This document shows positions 23,700-34,137 of a DNA stretch of 64,000 bases, piece by piece. Within the stretch, counting starts at the first letter, position 1, and each line of letters begins with the position of its first letter. Origin of the DNA: Cytidiella melzeri (Eukaryota > Basidiomycota > Agaricomycetes > Polyporales > Irpicaceae); the NCBI GenBank assembly GCA_022592445.1, contig JABYQR010000039.1, positions 62,001-126,000 on the forward strand, in the 5' to 3' direction. Below the pieces are notes generated by a model that ran no database searches, was not told where the DNA came from, and saw only the letters and a list, made by a program, of their open reading frames with translations. The position numbers and the translations under genes were made by a program.

Positions 23700-24753
23700 A
23701 TGACCTCGTTTACGACTCTCACCACCGTATTGTTGCTCGCAGCTACGAACGCTATATCTGCGCATGCTCGCGCGCTTGACATCAGAGATGTCACTACCTC
23801 GTCGAAAGCTGGTCTCGCGTGGCCGAACGGCAACGGCGAGAACATCAAACAGTACGAGTCTGGCAAGGTCTCATGGTACGTCTCTTGTTATGGTCTTGTT
23901 GCGTTTGGGCTCACTGGTCACCATGTTTAGGTACTATACCTGGTCTCCCAACTGCATAGACATCGCGGCTAGTCTGGAATGCGTGCCCATGCTTTGGGGC
24001 ACAGACCAGGAGAATGCTTTCAATAGCACCATCGAGAGCACCATCGACTCATACAGCGTGAAGGCCGTCCTTGCCTTCAACGAGCCTAACGAGATGGGAC
24101 AATCCAATCTTTCTCCTGAAGACGCAGCCAGCATGTGGAAACAATATCTAGAACCTCTGCGCTCTTCCAAGAATGTGCGGCTTGGAAGCCCTGCGCCGTC
24201 AAGCAACCCGGATGGCGTGACGTGGATCCAAGACTTTCTGAACGCCTGCGAAGGCGGATGTACGGTCGATTTTATTGCCCTTCGTAAGTCTAGTCTACTT
24301 ATTTGGTTTATGAGGGTGGCCAGGGATGCTCAACGGGGCCGCATACCAGACTACTACGATGTGAATGCCACCGAGTTTCAAAGCTACATCACCAATTACC
24401 ACAACCTCTTTGGAAAACCAATCTGGGTTACGGAGTGGGCATGCCAGAACTTCAATGGCGGTGCTCAGTGCTCTGACGAGGCGATCAAGGAGTTCATGAA
24501 CCAGACAGAGTCGTTTATGGACGCGACCGACTTTGTCGAACGCTACGCCTGGTTTGGCGCGTTTAGGAATTTGCAGGGTGTCAATCCGGATGACGCACTC
24601 ATGGACCAGAACGGTAAGATCACCGCGCTGGGAGACCAGTATATCGGCAACCAGACCTCTAGCGGCGGCGGCAGTAGTGCCGCGGTCGCTCTGCACGTCA
24701 GTGTATTTACCTATGTGCTGGCGACATTCGTTGCCCTACTCGTGCTGCTCTAG
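23700..24753 (+). CDS. GPI-anchored GH128-type beta-glucanase (alkali-sensitive-linkage protein family)
   Basis: A cell-wall glycoside hydrolase of the Glyco_hydro_cc / GH128 group, which acts on beta-1,3-glucan. The ATG at 23700 starts a signal peptide (MTSFTTLTTVLLLAATNAIS). An in-frame ATG at 23646 would put charged and polar residues before it. Exons 23700-23875, 23931-24283 and 24350-24753 join in frame, giving 310 residues. Landmarks are KAGLAWPNGNGE, SWYYTWSPN, ECVPMLWG, and AFNEPNEMGQSNLSP with the acid/base Glu. HYYDVNATEFQ and PIWVTEWACQNF with the nucleophile Glu follow, then RYAWFGAF. The C-terminus is a Ser/Gly linker followed by a hydrophobic tail (VFTYVLATFVALLVLL), fitting GPI attachment. 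All catalytic residues are present. Confidence 0.92.
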
Positions 24754-27395
24754 GTCACAGATCGAATATCACCCAATATCGCTCTTTCATTATCGGCTTC
24801 TACATATACCCTGATACCCTTCTCGAACTTCAAGCGTACCTTATCATACCCTGTATACTTTTGTCGTAATACCTTCGCTCATTTGTTACCTCTTTAACCC
24901 CGTGCGAGCCTCGCTGTTGCTAAAGTCGGATCAGATATCGGTGAGAAACTCATATCTTCAACACCATTTTCGCCTATACGTACTTACGCAGGTTTGCTTC
25001 TAGACGTTCATATGCACACGTTCCGTACCTTCCTGCTTGACAAGCCAGAAGCAGGAATCGCTCGTCGCACTACCTCCGTACTCTGTCTTCTTCGTTTCGA
25101 TACTGCAAGCCTATCTCCTCATTCTTGAGATTCAGATAAGAAAACGAGGCGCGATCTGCGAGTTTCCAGCTACTTTGAGAGATCAAAAGTCCCCACTTGC
25201 GTGTTGAACCCAAGCTTCAGAATTCTGTTTTCTTCGAAGAGAGATCCTTCCAGGCGAATATAAAGGGGTGCGCTCGCTTTGTTTCTATTTACATTCTAGA
25301 ACCCAAATCACATTCTGACATGGCTCTCTAGGATTGTCTTTTGGGAGTAGAGAAGAATTCCTTTAATGGCTCAGATCAGGCTCCAGGTACGAACCTTGAC
25401 CCCAATGCCAATATCCTACTCAAACAACCACCCATAGTGATATAATGATTCGATAGTGTGGTTGGTAATCCCGGTCCCCTCCGCACTCCAAGAAGAGTCC
25501 TATCTCTTTATCGTCGCGGAACGACGCATAGAGAGAAAACGACTGTCTACTTCAGTGAACGTGTCCGCACACGCCAGAAACATGTGTCTAGGGCGGGCGG
25601 TACGTCCGCGTTCGTGCTTTGCTTTTACGCTTTATGGCCTTCTTCTATTGACGTCTTCGAGAACCAACGTCGTACGTTGTTGACGTTACATTTCCCGAGC
25701 ACTCATTGACACGAAGCCAAGAACGGGCAGCTGCAGATCACCTTGATTGCTCTTCTCGTCGCGGCTTCGTCGAACGCGTTCGCATACTCCGTCCATGCAC
25801 TCAGATTTCTGGGGTTTCAACTTGCCCTATCTTATCTTCCGTGAGTTACATTCTCTTTCCCGCAGCATCATCTGAACTGGAAAATATCCGCTCAACCAAG
25901 TCTCGCACGAACACAATCCGTTTCTGGAGAATCACTCCAATAAAAAACACCCTCTCACTTGGGAGCTGACCCATGTCTTCCATTGCGATAAGCAAGGCTG
26001 GTGTCGTGATCGACTTTCTTGAGAGGGAAAACATCTTCCCTTGCTCACAACACGTTTGCCAGCTCGTATCGTCCTCGCAGCTGGAACACTAGCTCCGCCT
26101 TCACATGGAAAAAAACCACGCCACAAGGGTTCCCCGCAATACAATCTCCCACTGGTCTTTCAATCTGCGGAGAGAGGCGTGTGAGCTGCAACATTGTCTT
26201 TCGGTCATACGTGGTGAGTAAAATCATTCATACCGTTTCCACGCGCTACCATTCATGGTGTGGGAGTCTCTCAAAAACACCCCCTGCCCTTCTTGCTGCC
26301 TTTTTCGCGGGCTTATCGTGAGTTACCGCATGCAGTAGCTACAGGCTGACGGTTCTCGCCCACAGGTCCCGCGATGGGTTTTCGATGGAGCTCACGGGGT
26401 ACGCGGGTTAGGCGGTATCAACCACACTCGTACCGTGACGAAGATAGAGACTGCTATCGCTGCTGTGCGAACAATGATAAGTGCATTGGAATGCTAGAAG
26501 CGTGAGTGGGTCTTCGTCTTCCCTTCTTTTCCCTCTTCCAGATCTTTACCACTCAAAAAGTCGTATTGTCAATGCGGAACATACGACAACCTATCAAACT
26601 AATAATACATCGTAGGTGTTCAGCACCATTGTACTCTTCAAAGTCCGCTGGGATACTACCACCGGTCCTAACCTCCGACAACAGGTGTGGACTACTTGTT
26701 GATCACGAGGGCGCCACAATTGCAAGCAAGAAGGGGCCATATTGAGGTTGGCTCGCCGTCGACACTCTTGCCCATTCTCCGTACGGCGCTCTCCTCGTGA
26801 TCTTGCTCCAAACTCGAACTACTCTACAGAGAGGAACAAACTAAGCAGCGCCACTGGGCTCACATTCCCCGTCCTCGCGTTCGACGCATGTCTTGTTTTG
26901 CTGCGCAGCTGGCTCAACTGACCATTATATTCTAAATTGCCACGTTTTCGTCGACCATTGTCCCCATCCCCTCATGTCCCTGCATTTCTCTCTCTCGATC
27001 ATGTTTTGACTGAATTACATCATTGTCGTGGACCCAAAAAGTAAATCACCTGCGCCGTCATACCTACATCCTTTTTTTCCATGACGGAAGTCGAGCGGCT
27101 GTTTTTTTCTCCTAGGTGAGAGACACAGTTTCCAGATGAACATTGCGACTAATATGATACACCGTATGGATGGCAGATGGGATGTGAACAGATAGACGGA
27201 AAAGACGCGAGTGCATGCAACGACAAGGACAAGATAAAGGATATCAAAAACAAGTAGTGGTAAACGATGCGTTACTTTTTTTTTCTCCCAGACCAGGAGG
27301 ATAATAGCATGAAGGAGGAAGAAGAAAATGGGCTGAAAATTCCATTGGAGTGGCGTCCCAGGGGTGGGGGGAACTCGGGCCTTTTGAACGTTTGC
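24754..27395. other. Long gene-poor stretch
   Basis: About 2.6 kb in which I find no supported gene on either strand. Only short open frames occur, the longest about 100 codons, without motifs. There is no long terminal repeat, transposase-like or reverse-transcriptase-like signal. The first 150 bases presumably include the GH128 3' end. Confidence 0.4.
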
Positions 27396-27648
27396 TCATG
27401 TTGGCACACGTCGGGCGGCAGCCGCTCGACACTGGAAACAGTCGTCTTTGACGACGTCAATGTCTTTCTGGACGTCTGGGCCAAAGTTCTGAAGCACAAG
27501 AGAAACGGAACGGGCGTCAATGACAAGCTTTTGTTTTAGGTGAGTACGGGTGGCTCACCTTGATACAGGCCGGATCTCGACAAGTTTTAGCGTGCAAGTA
27601 GCTGCGCTCGCACCGGCTCGAGTTGCAGTCCATGATGGCGACGACCAT
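27396..27648 (-). CDS. Small Cys-rich protein, 60 residues
   Basis: Two exons, 27559-27648 and 27396-27488, join across an intron with a GTGAGC donor and a CTTCAG acceptor. The 60-residue protein starts [20 protein letters not shown] and then has CRDPAC and [13 protein letters not shown], ending in a CFQC pair and VPT. The six Cys, four of them in two CxxC/CxxxxC pairs, plus the phase-0 clean junction, are what suggest a real gene. I recall similar short Cys-patterned proteins with a GPDV block as uncharacterised in Agaricomycetes. The spacing could bind zinc. There is no clear signal peptide. An acceptor-like ag just before the ATG leaves open an upstream exon. The function is unknown. Confidence 0.45.
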
Positions 27649-30600
27649 CTGGCGCTGGAAATGCTATGTGTAGGAATGATGACGGCGCGTTCATCAGCGA
27701 AACGCATTGTCACACGCGGTGCAGTTTCGTACCCCACAATTCGACCAGCGTGTTCCTTCACTGCGAGGGTTGAGTTATCAGTTTGAGCCCCGTGAGAGCA
27801 CGTGTATGACGGACGTACGCAATTCTGCGGCACATTGTGTGTGTTTTTTGGGTATTGTTGGAGGGGGTATAAAAATGACTATAACACGAGGCGTCAGAGG
27901 TCGAGTGGGTAGGAGAGACGTTCAGGTACGGACGGAGGGTATGGACGGTGTTGCTTGTATGGGAGGGATGGTGCGCGAGAGGGATGCTGGGGTGAGTATT
28001 GCAGACCCTGGCTCTTTATGCGAAAACTGCTCTGCTATGGCCGGAGCGCTTGAATCCGAGATCAGAACGGCGAAAACGGAGTGTCACTACTCGTCCGCAT
28101 GGCCCCGCTTTCGTCCTAGGTTGCTCACTATTTTATGGCTGCGAGTGTCGGTTATCGCCCTCCTCAGCCACTCGCTTCGACCCTCTTGCCATCTCATTCT
28201 CCATGTCTCGCCATGCGACGTGGTTGTTGTCTGGTATGAGCTGCGTATCAGGTTATCTGGGCGGGTCCTTTCGTCATTGCCAGCGTGATGATAAATGCAT
28301 TCCAAGGACGAAAGAGATTGTGCGACTATGGCAGCTAATCAGAACATTGACGAGCGCTACTTTCCTCTTTTTTTTTCGTGCCTCGTGCCCATTCATAGCC
28401 TGAGACTACCACCGCCCGGATGCAAACTCTTTCTCCTTCTTTCAACTTTTGCCGTGTTTTATTGATTGCCTGCACACGCATGTTCCTGGCTTTTCACTAC
28501 CACTAAGCGAGTGTTTTACATCGAATCGCTCGTCTTTCTGATCTGCTGTACTAGTCACGAAATAATTCATCTCGATAGCACAACCTGCGTCATGTCTATA
28601 TCACGACATCCACCAAGAACATCACAGCTGGCAAATGGCTCGTTTGCATCCTCATCGCATTCCCGGAATCCAAGCCGGCCGCGGCATCGCACGCGTTCGA
28701 CTGCACACACTTCCACTTTCACTTCCTAGAATGTACATCCGACCGCCCAACGCCACGAGTGACGTGCAGATATTCCCAACCGGTGTCCTGCTGTAGATTC
28801 GTCAACCGCTTCAGTCGAGTGGCACAAAACAAACTAAAGATGCGTCGCCACCGCCTCCGTCGACTCGGCCGAACAATACAACACAGACAGTAGCTCAGGG
28901 CACTAAGAATCAATTGGACATTAATCTAGGATATTAGGGAGATGAACATAAGACTGCGGGGGGTCATATGCAGGATCCAAGTATCGATCCGTCAGCCGAG
29001 CACTTCTCTCCTCTCAAGGTTTCTCGGCAAACAAAGAACTCGGAGCTGCGTCCTTTGGTTCTGACAGCGTGCCTAGCGTTCGGAGCGTGAACCTACAAAA
29101 GTCATTGACGGGAGACACACACGAGCGCGTGGTTCCACCTCGGGCTACAGTCAATTTTGGACTTTGTAGTTGCGTTCCGCCGTACGTACAACGTTCCACT
29201 AGCGAGACGTCCACATCTCAACGGAGAGACCCTACTTGCCACGCGAAAGTAGGTGGGCATTCCCAGGTCAATGACGGCATGGAAACAGAACTGACTCGTC
29301 GGGCCTTCGTAGTTTGGTCTCACCCGGTCGTATCCGGGCTGCTGCGTGTGCATTGGTTTAGCGAGTGGCCGGCCGTCCGTAAGGCACGTTTGCCCAGTAG
29401 CAGGTCAGCAGACCCCGCACGTCTGTCATCTTCCATCCCTGCCATGCTGACGTCGGAAAGGAAACACACTTATAGATTGGCGGAAGAACGAAGTGGTGCA
29501 TATCGTTGTATGTGCTCCAGTCGGGAAATTTCAGGGACCATGAACAGCTGGCAGATAAAAACCCAACACCTGTATGAAACACCGAGGCAGATCATAAGAC
29601 AGTCAACTCGTTGATGCGTACTTACTATCACAGTGTCTAACTCGACAGTGCAACATATAGCAGAGGTCAGAATGTCTAAAACCTTCACAAGCTATGAGAG
29701 CTCACATTCAGTCATCGACACGTGCGTGGAACATTGTAGGTACGCACCGCGTGGCGTCCATAATTTGGTCTGCCATTGACTAAGCTCTTCTAGCGGGCGT
29801 CCAGCCGACGTGGAAGAGTCAGTCATCATGCCGGGGAGAAAAATTGCCAACAAGACAGGCGTTCTCATCGCTCACGACAACCAGAACATCAAACCCCCCG
29901 AGTGTCCTGTCACTGTGGCAAAGACAAAAGGTTCTCAGCACCCACGAGCGAAAAGTAACCTAAAAGGGCAACATCATTCACACTCACCTCTCAAATTGGT
30001 TAAACACAAACTCGACCAAGCTTGCTTATCTGCGTGGCTCGCAGTATCAAGTAAACCAGCGAGATCGATAACGAGCTCCGAGTATCCTCCATCCTTCCCG
30101 ACAGAACTATCTTTGGATCCTGAATCAAACGATCCCGCAATCGACAACGATCACAGCGAGGAGGGAAGGGTTTTTCGATCAGCTACGTGTGCGACTCCAA
30201 ACTTGAAATCGATCGCTTACGAAGGCTGGATGAAGGAAGATTATTGCACGTTGCATTGTGTTTGGACTGTGATGATGCTCGTCCTTCAATCGTGTTTGAA
30301 TCTTTGGGAAAAAAATCTGCGGACCGGGTTTTGTGCTCGAGCACAAAAGCCCTGCGTCCGAGACGTTTGCGATTTCAAGTTTTGTGTTTTGAGGTTCTGC
30401 TGGACCAGTGATGATATAATATATGACGCTCGCAGATGCCCAGCAAGTAGTACGCACCTGTCGAGGAGGGATACAAGAAACAGGTCGCCGTTATGCACTT
30501 GAATCAAAGGATCCCACTGTACGGCTAGCATGTCAAAGCAGATGCTCGCGTTTACTCACCAACAATCAACCTCTCCAACTCTTCACATGCACATCTTGTG

Positions 30601-30766
30601 CTCTCAGCTTTTCCTAAATCCCAAGAAGCTTGACGTAAAAGCAAAGCCAACCATTTCAACACATATCACCACACTAGAATTCTACGAACAGAAACATCCT
30701 GTTAGTACAGATAATTGCAAGAGCATATCTCACGTACCAACCGTACTTACCAGACCATATTCAGGC
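27649..30766. other. Gene-poor stretch with unassigned open frames
   Basis: About 3 kb. Open frames of 193 codons (27707-28288, +), 181 codons (29069-29614, +) and 230 codons (29810-30502, +) exist. None has recognisable domains, and their composition looks unselected. I therefore do not call them genes. The last one contains a 20-base perfect palindrome, listed separately. Confidence 0.35.
30329..30348. repeat. Perfect 20-base palindrome
   Basis: Two 10-base arms, TTTTGTGCTC and its exact reverse complement, meet without a spacer. It could be a dimeric protein binding site or a hairpin. No gene start is close by. Confidence 0.6.
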
Positions 30767-30970
30767 TCACTGTGTCCTCAGGCTCCTCCAAACCCTGTTC
30801 ACCACGCCGGAGGTGGCCGAGGCCATTTTAGCTGGACCTTCAAGAGTCGGTGTTGAAGCTGGTAGGTGTGTGCTCTCATGTGCTACAACCTCAGTAGAGT
30901 TGAGGACAGTGTGCCCTGGTGTGCCAGTAATGCATAGTGAGGCCACTAGCAGGATTGTGTAGACGCTCAT
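30767..30970 (-). CDS. Candidate small secreted peptide
   Basis: The open frame from 30970 gives about 67 residues that begin MSVYTILLVASLCITGTPG, a good signal peptide with a small-residue cleavage region. A Thr/Ser-rich stretch with one N-glycosylation site (NSTE) follows, then a basic end (VVNRVWRSLRTQ). There are no Cys in the mature part and no known family. It could be a small secreted effector-like peptide or a chance frame. Splicing to further exons is possible, as a GTAAGT lies just downstream of the stop. It stands alone, with the six-helix membrane protein gene next on the same strand. Confidence 0.3.
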   Translation of the reverse strand: MSVYTILLVASLCITGTPGHTVLNSTEVVAHESTHLPASTPTLEGPAKMASATSGVVNRVWRSLRTQ

Positions 30971-31410
30971 CAAGGGAAACGGGTGCCGAAAACAGGATGC
31001 CGACGCGGCTCAGCTCTTCCGTTGAAGACCATGGAAATCTCACAGACGAAAGCCCTCTCGAAATGACAGATACCGCAATATACGTGTCTTGGATTCTAGA
31101 CTACGCAGTGTTCGTAATGTACAACAGATATAAGGTCTACACATCAGATATCCCAAAAACAGTCGTAGCAAGCCTGTCTAGTAAGTAGACGATCAAGCAG
31201 GGTATACGAAGTAACAAGAGCCAGCCTGCGCATATGAGTGTAGTCAATTAGCCTCAACAAACCTAATAATGCATCTTCTAATATTCGATGATTCCGATCC
31301 TCCAAGGTTCAACACAATTCAGAAAGAAGAAAAGAAAAGAGAAATTCTAAACCGCTTCCCATGCCCAATCCGAAGCGATTCCTAGCCTCTCTCCTCCGAC
31401 TTGCAACGCA
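30971..31410. other. Intergenic spacer
   Basis: No supported gene. It should contain the 3' end of the membrane protein gene that follows. Confidence 0.4.
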
Positions 31411-33372
31411 CTACACGCTCGAACTTGCGAACCCCTCGACCAAAAACTCCGGCGTAGTTAGCGACCTTTCACTAGGCGACCCTCCCTCCCTCGGACCACG
31501 AGGCCTCTGCACCGGTCGACGGTTCAACGTGCCATTGCCAGCAGGCGCGTTATTAGTGTATGCAGCAGCAGCAAAGCTTTCACTAGATCTGGAACTACTG
31601 CTCCCACTGCTCGCAACAACCGGCATTGCCGTCGTCCCGAGTGAACTAGGTCGGTGATGGTGGTGGTGCTCGGGGTGGTGAAAAAGTTCCGGTGTGAGTG
31701 GTGTCGGGAGGTCATGAACATGCATTGACGTCGAGGGGAAACGAAAGGCTGTATGCTCGGCAGGAAACACGTCTTGCGTCTTCACAGGTACAAAAACGTC
31801 CATCTCGTATAATTCCGAGGGCTCTCGGAGGGTGCTGTCCGAGGATAGATGGTAGTGGTGTGTGGGTGGAGAGAGACTGATGCTCGTGCGAAGAAGGTGG
31901 CCTGTCTCATCAGAATCGTGCAGCGCTGTTGTTGGTGCTGTCGTAATCCGATTTTCCGCAAGCTCTTCTGGGTCCTCTAGATCATGTCGAGCGGCGGCTG
32001 CCAATACAGACAGCTGCAGGCGTAGTCGTTTGCGGCGCAAGGCTGGGTATCTGTACAAGGCGACACAGAGACTCCACAATGGTGCGACGGACACGAAAAC
32101 GGCCGTGATCTGAGAAAGAGATAAAGGTCAGACATGAGGAGGGGGATTACGAGGTCTTTACCTGTCCCAAACCCCCAAAGTTCTCTTCAGCAGGAAATAT
32201 GCAATTCAAGGACCTTTGCCATTCGGAAGCTGCAAAACGCCGTGTCAGTGGGTGAAAACAATGGTGATGTCAACGCAATAAAGCTAACTGACCTACGACA
32301 AACACTACCCACAATGCCACGAAAACAAACGCTTTCAAGCCAATCTTTGCCTGCTTCATTGTGATCTTTAGCAGCAAGGTCTCCCGAATTAGACTCTCCC
32401 ACTGTCTTCCGATGGGCGTGCCAGATGTCATCCCCGTACCGGAATTGACAGAGCTGAGCAAGCTCTGAGAATGCGCGGAGCCAGCGGCTGCGAGGTTCGC
32501 GACGAGCCACATAGTCACAGCCAGACAAAAAAGAATCCACGCGGCCCAGATGAGGAACCCAGCGGTATGGGTGTCAGCGTCGTTCATCGAGCCAGTGTCG
32601 AACGGGATCATGAACAACACGAGGATGGTCGAGTCGCTCAGCTCGGGTTGGCTGTAGCGCGGGTCGACGAAGAGGAAGAGGCCCCAGGCCCATTGGAGAA
32701 CTACCTGTAGGAGCAAGACAATGGATAGAACCTCGCGCTGACGGCGTTGTGCTGCCTTTACTCGTTGTTTCTGTGTGTTGGCGTACAAGCTGCCTTCGAA
32801 AACGAACGGACTCTGCAAGTAGCGGGAGTCGTCGACGTCGGTGTAGAGCAGAGCATGACGACGTCTGTGCCGCTCGTAGTATTCTGCGGGGCTGAGTCGC
32901 CAGATGGGCAGCATTGGCGCGACTGCCAACGAGCTGATGGTTGATAGAGTGACGAAACTATGGGATGGTATCAGAACGACTGCGCTGTGATATGATGAAC
33001 AAGGAATATTTTACTTGAGGACAAGCGTGGCATGATGGAGAGTCAGGTTCTGCTGCTGCTTGGAGACAAAGCCTGCGATAACCAGAGCCAACGTGAGCAG
33101 CGTGCCCGCCCATGCCGTTGGCACTGAATCAGACGGAGAGAACGCAATGAGGAGCGCTATGTGAGGATGAGCACGTGTCGGCGGCAGCAAAATGTGGGGA
33201 GACGACTCGCACCGTTGACGATACTCTGCATGTAAAATGCGACGCGTACGCCGATACCTGCAAGATCGGTGTTGGGACATATTGCACATTGGGCAGGGTC
33301 GTTGAGAATGCCTGCACAACACAAGGCTTGTAGAGCAGTCCCGTTATTCTGGAGGTCGACGCACATGAACAC
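31411..33372 (-). CDS. Six-helix membrane protein, uncharacterised
   Basis: Exons on the minus strand from the ATG at 33372 (MFMCVDLQNNGTALQALCC; an alternative start is 33366) to a stop at 31411. An extracellular-looking Cys-bearing N-terminus (CCAGILNDPAQCAIC) is followed by about six membrane helices. These include TAWAGTLLTLALVIAGFV, VLSIVLLLQVVLQWAWG, GFLIWAAWILFCLAVTMW and KAFVFVALWVVFV. A last helix is ITAVFVSVAPLWSLCVAL. Between helices 2 and 3 is a conserved-looking ISPAEYYERH-type segment (LSPAEYYERHRRRH). The cytosolic tail of about 190 residues is Ser/Pro-rich with a run of His (HHPEHHHHH). This resembles uncharacterised multi-spanning proteins found throughout Basidiomycota. No transporter or receptor signature is visible. 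Confidence 0.7.
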
Positions 33373-34137
33373 CGCTTAGCGTTATGGACATGGGGGCTTG
33401 GGAAGAGGTGAGACGGAGAGATGGTGTGACGCGGGTGCGTGCTAAGCAAGTTGCAGCATGGTTTTTGTAGTGTAATTGGTGGTGGAAGGGACTGATAGAG
33501 GCACCGTACTAACAGCGCAGCTGCAATGCTAGCGGTGACTTGGCACGGTCCGGTTCAGGTCAGTAGGAACAGGAATGGTTGCGCAGTGGATTATCATAGC
33601 CTCCGGACTCGGTGGACACAGCAACCGCTGCTGATAGCTTGTCTTTGGAGGGGACAGACAGATTCACAGTCCGCATTGCGCCAAGCATACCACGTGACTT
33701 GATTGTTCCTTGACTGTCGGACAGCATTGGCAGGCACGACTTTGACCACCATCTCCGTTCGACGATCCATCCAGACAAGTCATTTCTGGGGCGGTAGAGG
33801 ATGCAATTGAGCGCAGCGGATATGATTGACATAGCACCGCCACTTCATAGTCGCGTACCTGGTCTAGCTCGACATTCTGCTGTGCCAGAGCGTAGTATAC
33901 ACATAAAGTACGTGGCTTAAAAGCGAACACCGCTATATTGCTTCGTTACCGCTCACTTTGATCAAGAGGCCGAGCTCAATTCGAACTAGTGATGAAATCC
34001 TGTGAGCTGCCACCCTGCAGGACGCGCAGGGCACTGCATGTATGTCTCCTTCCTGTCAAGTGCACAGCATCCAACTAACACAACGTAGATGCCATAAATC
34101 TAGTACCCAACGTTACTTCACTCTCTCCTCCACCAAC
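33373..34137. other. Divergent promoter region
   Basis: About 760 bases between the divergently transcribed membrane protein and amino-acid permease genes. No coding signal is convincing. Both promoters should be here. Confidence 0.4.

Noticed and set aside
29069..29614. 181-codon plus-strand open frame in the gene-poor stretch
   Set aside because: No motif, no plausible promoter or splice series, and competing frames on the other strand.
29810..30502. 230-codon plus-strand open frame
   Set aside because: No recognisable domain and mixed composition. It could be a species-specific gene, but the sequence alone does not support it.
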